Shown here: positions 9,008 to 17,453 of the stretch, one piece after another | Layout of the letters: the number at the start of each line of letters is the position of its first letter | Numbering within the stretch: position 1 is the first letter of the stretch | Source of the DNA: Methanogenium organophilum | Lineage (GTDB): Archaea > Halobacteriota > Methanomicrobia > Methanomicrobiales > Methanomicrobiaceae | Assembly: GCF_026684035.1 (NCBI RefSeq) | Contig: NZ_CP113361.1 | Location: 248,001 to 312,000 of the forward strand | DNA: 64,000 nucleotides | Reading direction: 5' to 3' | Made by a program: the position numbers and the translations under genes | The notes under the pieces: model-generated | Seen by the model: only the letters and a program-made list of their open reading frames with translations | The model's database searches: none | Told to the model about the DNA's origin: nothing

Positions 9008-9982
9008 ATGACAGAAACCGGAAAAGAAGCTAATGGAAAGACCTTTGAACTCAGTGAAAAGGTAACGGTAGAAAGCGTATCCTACAAGAACAAATACGGA
9101 ATTACCGTTGCAGCGGATATGTACCTGTCAAAGGATATCGACACGTCGAAACAATATCCGGCACTTGTTATCGGAACGCCGTACGGTGGGGTAAAAGAGC
9201 AGGGCGCCGGTATTTACGCACAGAACATGGCAGAACGAGGATTCGTTGCCATTGCGTTCGATGAATCGTATAACGGAGAAAGCAGTGGAGAACCAAGACA
9301 TATCTCCTCTCCGGATATATTCGTTGAAGACTTCAGCGCAGGAGTAGACTTTTTGGGCACACGCACGTTCGTAGACAGAGATAAGATCGGAGCTATTGGT
9401 ATATGTGGGAGCGGAGCATTTTCCGTCACTGCAGCCCAGGTTGACCCCCGTATCAAAGCAGTAGCAACTACAAGCATGTACGATATGAGCAGAATGATAC
9501 GAAAGGGATGGGAAGACTCGATGACTGATGACGAGCGTGCCCAGACGTTGGTTCAGCTTGGCGAGCAGAGATGGAACGACTTTGAAAATGGCAGTCCATT
9601 GTTACCTGACGGATTCCCGAGTGAACCAGCCGATTCAATTCCGGAAGGATTAGACCCGATTACCAGTGAATTCTTTGAATATTATGGAATGAAGCGTGGA
9701 CATCATCCGAATGCAGGAGCAGCATTCACCGTAACAAGCAGCATGTCATTTATGAACTTCCCGCTGATGAACTATATTGAGACGATTTCACCACGGCCAA
9801 TTTTGTTCATCATCGGTGAAAATGCTCACTCCAGGTATTTCAGTGAAGATGCCTATGAGATGGCCGCCGAACCCAAAGAACTTGTAATTGTTCCGGGAGC
9901 AAGGCATATTGACCTGTACGACGGCGGAGACAACAATTATATTCCCTTCGATAAGCTGGAATCCTTCTTTGGAAAGATGTAG
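9008..9982 (+). CDS. Alpha/beta hydrolase with Cys nucleophile elbow, cassette 1
   Basis: Cytoplasmic alpha/beta hydrolase of 324 residues of the dienelactone-hydrolase/COG1073 type. The nucleophile elbow reads GICGSG, placing Cys133 where most relatives carry Ser. A C-terminal GARHIDLYDG supplies the likely catalytic His300. The large cap-like insert between them (RMIRKGWEDSMTDDERAQ onward) is conserved in all three copies in the window. ATG 9008 is preferred over 9002 because GGAG at 8996-8999 fits and cassette 2 starts at the same point. The substrate is unknown; a thioester, lactone or ester is likely. Control by the double operator directly upstream is clear. Confidence 0.85.
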   Translation: MTETGKEANGKTFELSEKVTVESVSYKNKYGITVAADMYLSKDIDTSKQYPALVIGTPYGGVKEQGAGIYAQNMAERGFVAIAFDESYNGESSGEPRHISSPDIFVEDFSAGVDFLGTRTFVDRDKIGAIGICGSGAFSVTAAQVDPRIKAVATTSMYDMSRMIRKGWEDSMTDDERAQTLVQLGEQRWNDFENGSPLLPDGFPSEPADSIPEGLDPITSEFFEYYGMKRGHHPNAGAAFTVTSSMSFMNFPLMNYIETISPRPILFIIGENAHSRYFSEDAYEMAAEPKELVIVPGARHIDLYDGGDNNYIPFDKLESFFGKM

Positions 9983-10074
9983 GGTGAATATTGGAATATC
10001 AGAGTTCCAACGAACTGAATATTGAACAATTGCCCGTAGATGAATGCCAGAAAAACTTATCTTTTTGTCTCTCT

Positions 10075-10090
10075 ATGAGCAGTCGGTCAC
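10075..10090. promoter_or_regulatory. Possible degenerate TetR-type operator before the aldo/keto reductase
   Basis: ATGAGCAGTCGGTCAC matches the elements at 7385 and 20739 at most positions but is poorly symmetrical. It lies 38 nt before the reductase start. It may extend the regulon to this gene or be a chance match. Confidence 0.3.
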
Positions 10091-10127
10091 AGCGCGGCGA
10101 AACAAATCAAAATTCAGGAGAATGAAA

Positions 10128-11330
10128 ATGCTATATAGAACTGCCCCAAAAATCGGCGACGATCTTTCAATACTTGGGTTTGGATGCATGCGTCTCCCGG
10201 TAAAAGAAGATGGATCGATTGATGAAGAGAGGGCCACAAAACAGGTACGCTACGCTATTGATAACGGCGTAAACTATGTCGATACGGCCTGGCCCTACCA
10301 CATGGGAGAGAGCGAGCCCTTCCTGGGCCGTGCCCTTGCGGACGGCTACCGCAAGAAGGTAAAGATCGCAACAAAACTTCCTTCGTGGCTTATCGAGACC
10401 CGGGAGGACATGGATACGTTCCTGAATGCCCAGCTGGAGAAACTCCGGACAGATCAGATCGATTATTATCTTGCTCATTACCTGGTCGGAGATGAATGGG
10501 ACAGACTTGAAAAACTGGGCATTCGTGAATTCTTTGATGAAGCCAAGGCAGATGGTCGGATAAAACATGCAGGTTTCTCTTTCCATGGTCATGGGAGCGA
10601 TTTTAACCGCATCGTTGACGGTTATGACTGGGATTTCTGCCAAATTCAGTACAACTATCTTGATGAAAAAAATCAGGCGGGAACTGCAGGTCTTGAATAT
10701 GCGGCATCAAAGGGCCTTGCGGTAATGATTATGGAACCCCTTCGGGGAGGAAACCTGACACATCCGGTCCCACCCGAGGTGAAAGAGATCTGGGATCATG
10801 CCCGGACCAGGAGAACTCCGGCTGAATGGGCTCTCCGGTGGATCTGGAATCATCCCGAGGTTACCGTGGTCCTCTCCGGGATGAATGAAGAATCCCATGT
10901 AAAAGAGAATCTCCGGGTTGCAGGCGAAGCGTATCCAAACTCCCTGACTGAGCTGGAACTGCAGCTGATTGCAGGCGTTGAGAAGAAGTACCGGGAACTG
11001 ATGAAAGTCAGCTGCACCGGCTGCCGGTATTGTATGCCATGCCCGGCAGGGGTGAACATTCCCCACTGCTTTGAGGTGTACAATAACAAGTATTTATCCG
11101 GAAACCCGGATGAAGCCGGATTTTTATACGTGGTGCAACTGAGTGGCATCATAACCAGCGGAGAACCAGAATTTGCATCACAATGTATTCAATGCGGAAA
11201 ATGCCTGGATAGATGCCCCCAGCACATCGACATCCCAGCCGTCCTTGCAACTGTTGTGGAAGAAATGGAAGGAAACGACCTTGAACAGAGAGTCGCTACT
11301 GTCCGGGAGCTTTTCAAAAAGTCGGACTGA
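10128..11330 (+). CDS. Aldo/keto reductase with C-terminal 4Fe-4S ferredoxin domain, first copy
   Basis: Protein of 400 residues. The N-terminal TIM-barrel shows GFGCMRLP, the catalytic Asp-Tyr stretch YVDTAWPYHMGESE, a Lys in KIATKLPS and a His in YYLAHY, so the full AKR tetrad is present. The C-terminus carries two cysteine clusters: C296, C299, C302, C306 (CTGCRYCMPC) and C353, C356, C359, C363 (CIQCGKCLDRC), fit for one or two iron-sulfur clusters. This COG1453 type reduces carbonyls with electrons from NAD(P)H or ferredoxin. AGGAG at 10116-10120 selects ATG 10128. The relative at 13146 lacks two catalytic residues. Confidence 0.9.
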   Translation: MLYRTAPKIGDDLSILGFGCMRLPVKEDGSIDEERATKQVRYAIDNGVNYVDTAWPYHMGESEPFLGRALADGYRKKVKIATKLPSWLIETREDMDTFLNAQLEKLRTDQIDYYLAHYLVGDEWDRLEKLGIREFFDEAKADGRIKHAGFSFHGHGSDFNRIVDGYDWDFCQIQYNYLDEKNQAGTAGLEYAASKGLAVMIMEPLRGGNLTHPVPPEVKEIWDHARTRRTPAEWALRWIWNHPEVTVVLSGMNEESHVKENLRVAGEAYPNSLTELELQLIAGVEKKYRELMKVSCTGCRYCMPCPAGVNIPHCFEVYNNKYLSGNPDEAGFLYVVQLSGIITSGEPEFASQCIQCGKCLDRCPQHIDIPAVLATVVEEMEGNDLEQRVATVRELFKKSD

Positions 11331-11358
11331 CACCAATCGAGACAATGGGAAGTACCCA

Positions 11359-11392
11359 CTCATCCAGGGACATATGACAGTCCCAGGATGAG
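11359..11392. other. Strong inverted repeat between aldo/keto reductase and larB
   Basis: CTCATCC-A-GGGAC (11359-11371) pairs with GTCCC-A-GGATGAG (11380-11392) around an 8-nt loop: 12 bp with one A-A mismatch. It has no T-run after it, so it is not a standard terminator. It could be an operator for the larBC genes or an RNA hairpin. Confidence 0.55.
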
Positions 11393-11418
11393 GGAACTTC
11401 ACGTTCACATTCTATATT

Positions 11419-11475
11419 ATGTATATCATCGTCTTTGCACTGGCAACAGGGCTTCTGATAAATTTATTCATTTAA
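11419..11475 (+). CDS. Possible 18-residue membrane peptide
   Basis: The frame encodes MYIIVFALATGLLINLFI, a single hydrophobic helix, ending 18 nt before the larB start. It has no clear ribosome-binding site. Small hydrophobic peptides of this kind exist beside transport genes, but this may be chance. Confidence 0.18.
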   Translation: MYIIVFALATGLLINLFI

Positions 11476-11493
11476 CCGAATTTGGACTGGCAT

Positions 11494-12249
11494 ATGGATA
11501 AAAAAGAAATCAGAAAATTATTGGAACAGGTATCGGGAGGCTCTATGTCGGTGGATGAAGCGATACTACGCTTTAAAACAGCACCGTTTGAAGACCTTGG
11601 ATTTGCCAGGATTGACAATCACAGGGGTCTCAGGCAGGGTATTGCAGAGGTCATCTATGGGGCGGGAAAGACACAGGAGCAGATTGCTGAAATTGCCTCT
11701 TCGATGCTGGCAAACGGGCAGAAGACGGTACTGATTACACGAATGAACAGGAAGACCGCAGATTTTGTCGGGAAGAAAATACCTCTCCAATACTTTGAAA
11801 CAGGAAATGTTGGCATTGCCGGTGAAATCCCAGAACCTGACGGATGCGGCAGAATAGTTATTGCCACCGGTGGCACGAGTGACATCCCGGTTGCAGAAGA
11901 GGCGGCACTCACGGCCATGGCACTGGGAAACGAGATCACACGGCTCTATGATGTAGGCGTTGCCGGTCTGCACCGGCTACTGGATCACGCAGAGGATATC
12001 ATGAATGCACGGGTCATTATCGCAATCGCAGGTATGGAAGGTGCTTTAGCAAGTGTTATCGGCGGGCTTGCAGACTGCCCGGTGATAGCCGTTCCGACAA
12101 GCGTTGGTTACGGTGCATCTTTCGGCGGCCTCTCCGCACTCCTCTCAATGCTGAATTCCTGTGCGAGCGGTGTTAGTGTAGTGAATATCGATAACGGATT
12201 CGGTGCCGGTTACCTGGCAAGCATGATCAATCACATAGGAGCCGATTAA
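11494..12249 (+). CDS. larB: Nickel-pincer cofactor biosynthesis protein LarB
   Basis: Protein of 251 residues. The N-terminal half has the LarB pattern (FARIDNHRGLRQGIAEVIYG), and the C-terminal half is PurE-like with VIATGGTSDIPVAEEAA and AGMEGALASVIGGL. LarB carboxylates nicotinic acid adenine dinucleotide at C5 and cleaves its phosphoanhydride, the first step to the nickel-pincer nucleotide cofactor of lactate racemase and related LarA enzymes. ATG 11494 is preferred to TTG 11482 on family fit. larC follows immediately. Neither larE nor larA is in the window. Confidence 0.92.
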   Translation: MDKKEIRKLLEQVSGGSMSVDEAILRFKTAPFEDLGFARIDNHRGLRQGIAEVIYGAGKTQEQIAEIASSMLANGQKTVLITRMNRKTADFVGKKIPLQYFETGNVGIAGEIPEPDGCGRIVIATGGTSDIPVAEEAALTAMALGNEITRLYDVGVAGLHRLLDHAEDIMNARVIIAIAGMEGALASVIGGLADCPVIAVPTSVGYGASFGGLSALLSMLNSCASGVSVVNIDNGFGAGYLASMINHIGAD

Positions 12250-13035
12250 ATGAGGATACTGCATCTTGAATGCAACATGGGTGCATCGGGAGATATGCTG
12301 ATGTCTTCCCTTCTCGAACTGCATCCCGATCCTGAAGGATTTATTCAAAGACTCAACGGACTGGAAATCCCCGGAGTAACTGTTCAGGCAAATTCAGCGG
12401 TAAAATGCGGAATTATCGGGACACAGATTGTAGTCACGGTGAACGGTGCAGAAGAAGGCAGCGGAGATATTTTTCATGAACATAATCATGAACAAAACCA
12501 TGAACATAATCATGCACATGAGCACCATCACCATGGTATGCCCGAGGTCGGGCACATCATCGGCCACCTGAATATTCCGACAGGGGTAAAGAATGATGCA
12601 CGTGCAGTATACTCGCTGATAGCAGAAGCGGAAAGTCATGTCCACGGAAAACCGGTAGACCAGGTGCATTTCCATGAAGTCGGGACGATGGATGCAATTG
12701 CAGATATTGTCGGCGTCTGTCTGTTGATGGAAGAACTAAAACCAGAGCAGATTCTTGCATCACCGGTTCATGTCGGATCAGGAAATGTCCGGTGTGCACA
12801 CGGGATACTGCCCGTACCTGCCCCCGCAACAGCACACATTCTCAAGGATGTCCCTGTATATGGAGGAATGATACGGGGAGAACTCTGCACTCCGACAGGA
12901 GCAGCACTGTTGAAGCATTTCTGTTCTGAATTTTCACCGATGCCTGTTATGAAGGTGCAGAAGATCGGATACGGGATGGGTAAAAAAGATTTTGAGATTG
13001 CCAACAGTGTCCGGGCTTTTCTGGGTGAAACCTAA
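12250..13035 (+). CDS. larC: LarC N-terminal part only (nickel insertion protein)
   Basis: Protein of 261 residues matching the first part of LarC: LECNMGASGDMLMSSL at the start, VHFHEVGTMDAIADIVGV, GELCTPTGAALLKH, and a closing QKIGYGMGKKDFE. A His-rich stretch (residues 76-95, 11 His) in the middle would bind nickel. LarC inserts Ni into the pincer nucleotide in a CTP-dependent step. Full LarC proteins are about 420 residues; the C-terminal LarC2 domain, which carries the CTP site and is joined by ribosomal frameshift in Lactiplantibacillus, is absent here. The 110 nt after the stop cannot encode it. The gene is abutted to larB and likely cotranslated. Confidence 0.88.
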   Translation: MRILHLECNMGASGDMLMSSLLELHPDPEGFIQRLNGLEIPGVTVQANSAVKCGIIGTQIVVTVNGAEEGSGDIFHEHNHEQNHEHNHAHEHHHHGMPEVGHIIGHLNIPTGVKNDARAVYSLIAEAESHVHGKPVDQVHFHEVGTMDAIADIVGVCLLMEELKPEQILASPVHVGSGNVRCAHGILPVPAPATAHILKDVPVYGGMIRGELCTPTGAALLKHFCSEFSPMPVMKVQKIGYGMGKKDFEIANSVRAFLGET

Positions 13036-13145
13036 GATGAAAAGGAATCCGGCAGGTCAGGTATAAACTGAGACAAAGATTATGCACGATTTATCAGAAA
13101 TCATGGCAATCTTCATAAATTTCTCTTTAAACTGAACAAAGACCG

Positions 13146-14258
13146 ATGGAATATAGATATTTACCAAACAGCAGCTGCAGGGTCAGCACAATCGGTATTG
13201 GTGCAGGAAGTCTCCGTGAATCCGGACCGGAAGAGATCAGGAAGATCATCAATTCCGGTATGGAACACGGCATAAACCTGATTGATACTGTCATGTCCGA
13301 TACCAGTGCAGCAGAACCTATTGCACAGGCACTGAAAGGACGACGGGATGAGATGATCATGCAGATCCATCTGGGTGCCGTCTACCCGCATGAAACATAT
13401 TCGCGAACCAGATCTCTTTCAGAATTACAGAGAGGATTTGAAGGCGAACTGAAAAAATACGGGACGGATTATGCCGATATTGGCCTCATCCATTACGTTG
13501 ATGAGGTTTCGGACTTTGAAGAGATACTGTCCGGCGGAATTTTCGACTATGCCCTGAAGCTGAAGGATGAAGGAGTGATACGACATCTCGGTTTTTCGTC
13601 ACATTCCGCGGAAGTTTCCAGGCTCTTTATCGAGACCGGAGAGATCGATGTCTTCATGTTCAGCCTCAATGCCGCCTATGATTTTGAACCGTCAGAGGGC
13701 AAACTGATCTTGGCAAAAGAGAGAGCGGAACTCTACCGGGCATGTGAAAAAAGAGGTGTCGGCATCACTGTCATGAAGCCGTACTGCGGCGGGCAGTTGC
13801 TGAATGCAAAGACATCCCCGCTGTATCATCGTATGTCAATCCCCCAATGCATCAGATATGCTCTGGACAGTCCCGTTGTTATCTCCTGCCTGCCGGGGGT
13901 ACGTTCTCTGAAAGATCTGGAGGATGTACTTGGATATTACTCCGCTTCCGAAGAGGAATGCGACTATTCTTTTATCGGCAGTCTGCCGCACAGGGATATT
14001 AATGGAATCTGCATTTACTGCGGCCACTGTCAGCCCTGTCCGGCCGGGATCGATATCGCCTCATTGAATAAATATCTGGACCTCGCAAAATCGGGTGACG
14101 AACTTGCACGAGACCATTACATGAAACTGGATAAAAACGCAGAAGACTGCACCGGATGTGGCGTCTGCGAAAAGAACTGCCCTTTCCACGTGGACATCCT
14201 TGAACGGATACAGGAGGCCTGTGAGCTGTTTCCTCCGGTTACGATCGGGAAGCCATGA
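13146..14258 (+). CDS. Aldo/keto reductase-ferredoxin homologue lacking catalytic Tyr and Lys
   Basis: Protein of 370 residues with the same AKR plus ferredoxin plan as the gene at 10128. The barrel keeps the Asp (D47 in NLIDTV) and His (GLIHYVD), but the Tyr position is occupied by the SDTS stretch (about residue 52), and the Lys position is His75 (MQIHLGAV). The C-terminal clusters CIYCGHCQPC and CTGCGVCEKNC are intact. It may therefore be an electron-transfer or binding protein rather than a standard reductase. It lies 110 nt after larC. Two such proteins bracketing larBC suggest a shared redox pathway, but that is inference. Confidence 0.83.
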   Translation: MEYRYLPNSSCRVSTIGIGAGSLRESGPEEIRKIINSGMEHGINLIDTVMSDTSAAEPIAQALKGRRDEMIMQIHLGAVYPHETYSRTRSLSELQRGFEGELKKYGTDYADIGLIHYVDEVSDFEEILSGGIFDYALKLKDEGVIRHLGFSSHSAEVSRLFIETGEIDVFMFSLNAAYDFEPSEGKLILAKERAELYRACEKRGVGITVMKPYCGGQLLNAKTSPLYHRMSIPQCIRYALDSPVVISCLPGVRSLKDLEDVLGYYSASEEECDYSFIGSLPHRDINGICIYCGHCQPCPAGIDIASLNKYLDLAKSGDELARDHYMKLDKNAEDCTGCGVCEKNCPFHVDILERIQEACELFPPVTIGKP

Positions 14259-14397
14259 TTCTGCATGAAAATCAGAATTCTTACCCCAGAATTCATTGAT
14301 GGTGAGACAAGATCGAACACAAAAATCAAATCTAATATTTCAGGAACAATTCGCTTTTTCTTTTAAGTCCAAAAACAGCAACCTTGTGTTCATCCAG

Positions 14398-14434
14398 TTC
14401 ATGCTTCAGCTTTCTGTTCTCATGAACTAGGACA
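14398..14434 (-). repeat. Degenerate repeat, copy 2 (gene fragment)
   Basis: Partner of 6557-6593. On the minus strand the frame reads TGWLNNVLVHENRKLKHEL and ends, after a further 24 residues (EHKVAVFGLKRKSE within them), at a TAG. It appears to be the decayed C-terminus of an unidentified charged, helical protein. Nothing else is recognisable in 14259-14394. Confidence 0.45.
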
Positions 14435-14494
14435 TTATTTAACCAGCCAGTTCTTTGATCATTTAATCGAATTATGAAACCTCGCGTCTGTAAA

Positions 14495-14508
14495 CCCACC
14501 GACAGCAT
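14495..14508 (+). repeat. Direct repeat of the tRNA-Met 3' end (attachment-site-like)
   Basis: CCCACCGACAGCAT matches CCCATCGACAGCAT at 6398-6411 (T-arm end, acceptor strand and discriminator of tRNA-Met) with one mismatch and in the same orientation. A tRNA-tail repeat is what site-specific integration leaves behind. No integrase gene is seen between the two copies, so this would be an old, degraded event. Confidence 0.4.
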
Positions 14509-14538
14509 GATTTTACGAAATTACTTAATTTATTTGCT

Positions 14539-14832
14539 TTAAATTCTACATACAAATTTTATCATAGCATTGTCATTAGGATTATACTGAGGATGAGTGC
14601 TAAAAGTTGTATCTAAAACTTGAACATTTCTAATTTCATTGAGTAAATATAATTTCCATGCTGGTAGATTTCCCGATTTACTATATCCCCCAACTTGAAA
14701 TGCTCTCAGAGCCTTGTTCCCTTTTTCATTTATTCCTATAAGATGTGGATTTATTTTTCTAATTTGCCCATCATACAAGATATTTACTTGTTTTTTACTT
14801 TTAATTGCATTACATAATTTAGGTTCACTCAT
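14539..14832 (-). CDS. Small WYL-like domain protein
   Basis: Protein of 97 residues, AT-rich coding. It has the pattern of a lone WYL-type beta domain: an N-terminal helix (LCNAIKSKKQ), VNILYDGQIRKINPHLIG, ALRAFQVGGYSKSG, then AWKLYLLNEIRNVQVLDTTF. WYL domains bind nucleotide or nucleic-acid ligands and commonly regulate prokaryotic immune systems. It lies 115 nt downstream of the large ATPase on the same strand with the same low GC, so both probably arrived together and form one unit. No HTH is present. Confidence 0.6.
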   Translation of the reverse strand: MSEPKLCNAIKSKKQVNILYDGQIRKINPHLIGINEKGNKALRAFQVGGYSKSGNLPAWKLYLLNEIRNVQVLDTTFSTHPQYNPNDNAMIKFVCRI

Positions 14833-14947
14833 TCAAATCAAACCTGGACTTTTTAGTTCATTGAAAAATTGAAATAAACTTACTTAAAATTATCCTAAGA
14901 AAATTGATAGAAATATTTCTAAATTATGATTCATATTTGAATATAAT

Positions 14948-17140
14948 TCATTGATCTAAATGTGATACATCCCTGTATAATTTGCATAAATGATCTCCAG
15001 AAAGATCAATCAATGGTTCATACATGAATGAATTTAAATGAATATTTTCAGGTGTCATAAGGTTTACTCTATCTAATATATTTATTGTATTTCTTTCAGA
15101 AGGGAACTCTTTTTTATATTTTCCAACCATAGTTCCAGTAGTCCATTTCTGAATTTTTGTATCAATATCAGTAATCACAGGTTTCATTTTATTATACATA
15201 TAATATTCAGCTTCAAGCCTAATGCCTATTGACAAAACGATCTTCTCCTCCAAATTATTGCAATTTGAAGCGAGACATTTATTTGAACATGATTTAATTG
15301 TATCAAATATCCTATTTGTGGGATTTACAATTTTTATTCCCGCGTTTGGTAGTTCATGTGCCAAAATGAATTCAAGATCCTTATTTGTCAAAAGAAGTGT
15401 ATCATTTTTTAAATGAAGCATTGAAGTCAGTGATAGATAGTTTTGTTCATCTGTCCCCTTAGTATATTCAATTACATTTCTGATAAAAGGAATAAGAGCA
15501 ATAACATAATTTTCATTCTTCGAAGCATTTTTAATCCATTCTCGTAATGGCATTTTAACAAATGATGCTTTTTGAAGTTTTATTCCAGAATCATTTTTTT
15601 CTGCAATGTAACAGTTATCGTCAGGAATAAATCTAGAATTTAATGTTCTAAAAAAATCAAAATTATGTGTTAAAATAATTTGATAAAAAAAATCGTCTTT
15701 TGAAATATCAATCATATATTCAACAATTGCATATTTATTCATATAATCAAATGAATCAGCAATATCATCAAAAATAAATATAGTCTCTTGATTGTTTTTC
15801 CTTCTTACTTCAATTTCATAAATTATATCTAATAGATATAATGCCTTTTTTTCACCCTGACTAAGAACCTTCATAGCATTCTCTCTATCAGCAATATATT
15901 CCTCATTCGAGTCTTTAAACTCAAATTTTATAGTCGGAGTGTCACTTCCTAAAATTACATCTTCTTTATTTTCAATTTTTACGATAAATGGAACTTTAAA
16001 TCTACTATTAAATTTATCCTTTACCTCTTCCCATAAAGTAAATTCTTTCTTAGCTTCTTCAATTATCCCTTTAATTTCATCTTTACCAGATCTATAAAGA
16101 AAAATTAATTCATTATATCTATCCTCTTCTATTTTTATGTAATTTAACCAAAATTTCTTTTTCAATCCATCTATATCAACCAAATCCGGAATAATAAATT
16201 TATTTTTTTCAAGAAATGTCCTAAATTTCTTTAAATTCTCTTTAGCTGTAATTGCATTATCAATTTTTTCAAATTTTTCAATAAGAGATTCATCACCAAA
16301 TATCCTTTTTTTCTCAGTATCAATTATATTTAAAAAATTTTCATCCGAATTTACTATTTGAGTGCCTTTTTCTGATTCTAATAACACTTTATGATTGGCT
16401 TTATAGAAACCACTATTTTTTAAATATTTAGAGACATCAGATGCATTATTATGAGTAAAGATATCTTTTACAAAATAATCAGCTTCTTCAAGCAATTCAT
16501 CAAATCTTTCAATATACTCTTCTAATAATTTTTTATTATCTTCATCAAGCAAAAATTTCTCAACATCTGGATTGAATATATCTTTATACTTAATTTTAGA
16601 AATATCTGAAATTTTTAAATTTTTTATTTCGGAATGCATATTTTCTAAACATACATATAAATCTTGTTCCTTGAAATCATTTAAAATAAAATTTTCATTA
16701 GCAATATTATCCCTAATTTTTGATGATTTCTTTATCTCACGAATGAATTCATCTTTCTTCTCATTAAGGTCTTTGTGAATTTTTTCATAACGTTCTTTGA
16801 GACTTTTTGTCGCAAGTAACAAAGAAACTTTATCCGACTCAAATGATTCTAAAAAAGGGTGAATTACATAAATTTGATCATTTACTAAAGGATTTCCATT
16901 TTCATCATTAATTTCACGAATTGTTTTTCTAGATGGATATCGTAGATCTTTAGAATCACCTGAATTTTGATAATCAGTAAAAGTTTTTGCAAAGGATGAT
17001 TTCATAGCCCCATTTGAAGCATAAATTCCAAACACTGATTTTTTCTTAATAGAACTGTTTTGTTCAAAACAGAACTCAAAATCAAACTGCTTTATCCCAT
17101 AACAATTTTCTAAATTAATCGAAACCCTTTTTTGCATCAA
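14948..17140 (-). CDS. RloC/AAA_13-like ATPase, putative defence protein
   Basis: Protein of 730 residues. The P-loop near the N-terminus reads GIYASNGAMKSS (residues 38-49, Lys47), with Met replacing the second Gly of GAGKS. A long charged, coiled-coil middle (about 110-400) separates it from an ABC-type signature VLSQGEKKA (L426-E430) and Walker B IFIFDDIADSFDY (D458, D459). This SMC/Rad50-like split-ATPase layout is that of AAA_13 proteins such as RloC and PrrC-associated ATPases, which sense phage or DNA damage. No nuclease motif was recognised in the last 250 residues. The gene is strikingly AT-rich against its neighbours, a sign of recent transfer. Confidence 0.75.
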   Translation of the reverse strand: MMQKRVSINLENCYGIKQFDFEFCFEQNSSIKKKSVFGIYASNGAMKSSFAKTFTDYQNSGDSKDLRYPSRKTIREINDENGNPLVNDQIYVIHPFLESFESDKVSLLLATKSLKERYEKIHKDLNEKKDEFIREIKKSSKIRDNIANENFILNDFKEQDLYVCLENMHSEIKNLKISDISKIKYKDIFNPDVEKFLLDEDNKKLLEEYIERFDELLEEADYFVKDIFTHNNASDVSKYLKNSGFYKANHKVLLESEKGTQIVNSDENFLNIIDTEKKRIFGDESLIEKFEKIDNAITAKENLKKFRTFLEKNKFIIPDLVDIDGLKKKFWLNYIKIEEDRYNELIFLYRSGKDEIKGIIEEAKKEFTLWEEVKDKFNSRFKVPFIVKIENKEDVILGSDTPTIKFEFKDSNEEYIADRENAMKVLSQGEKKALYLLDIIYEIEVRRKNNQETIFIFDDIADSFDYMNKYAIVEYMIDISKDDFFYQIILTHNFDFFRTLNSRFIPDDNCYIAEKNDSGIKLQKASFVKMPLREWIKNASKNENYVIALIPFIRNVIEYTKGTDEQNYLSLTSMLHLKNDTLLLTNKDLEFILAHELPNAGIKIVNPTNRIFDTIKSCSNKCLASNCNNLEEKIVLSIGIRLEAEYYMYNKMKPVITDIDTKIQKWTTGTMVGKYKKEFPSERNTINILDRVNLMTPENIHLNSFMYEPLIDLSGDHLCKLYRDVSHLDQ

Positions 17141-17453
17141 TGGGTTTTATAAAAATAAGCTTTGATAAATCTTCTGATTTTTATTTGAACATTTGATTTA
17201 CATATTAATGAGATTAAATAACTTTACTCAAAAATATTCTCTCCCAATCTCTTCAAGTTGATTAATTTTCAATACAAATTAGAAATTCTCAAGACGATAA
17301 AGTAAACCATAAACACTCTCCCCAACTCAAAAAACAACCGAAATACCCGGCCAAAACAGAAGCCCACCATTCTACGATCTCATGTCAATCTGATACATAA
17401 ATCAACTGAAAAAAGTGCCAATAGTAAACCGTTACATCCCTTCAATTTGGGCT
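17141..17453. other. Intergenic region upstream of the ATPase gene
   Basis: AT-rich up to about 17300, then base composition returns to that of the chromosome, marking the right edge of the transferred segment. The promoter of the minus-strand ATPase should lie around 17160-17220 (several TTAAATA-like stretches). No gene is seen. Confidence 0.45.

Noticed and set aside
13036-13145. Programmed frameshift joining larC1 to a downstream larC2
   Set aside because: All frames after the larC stop are short and show no LarC2 pattern; the next gene is an aldo/keto reductase.
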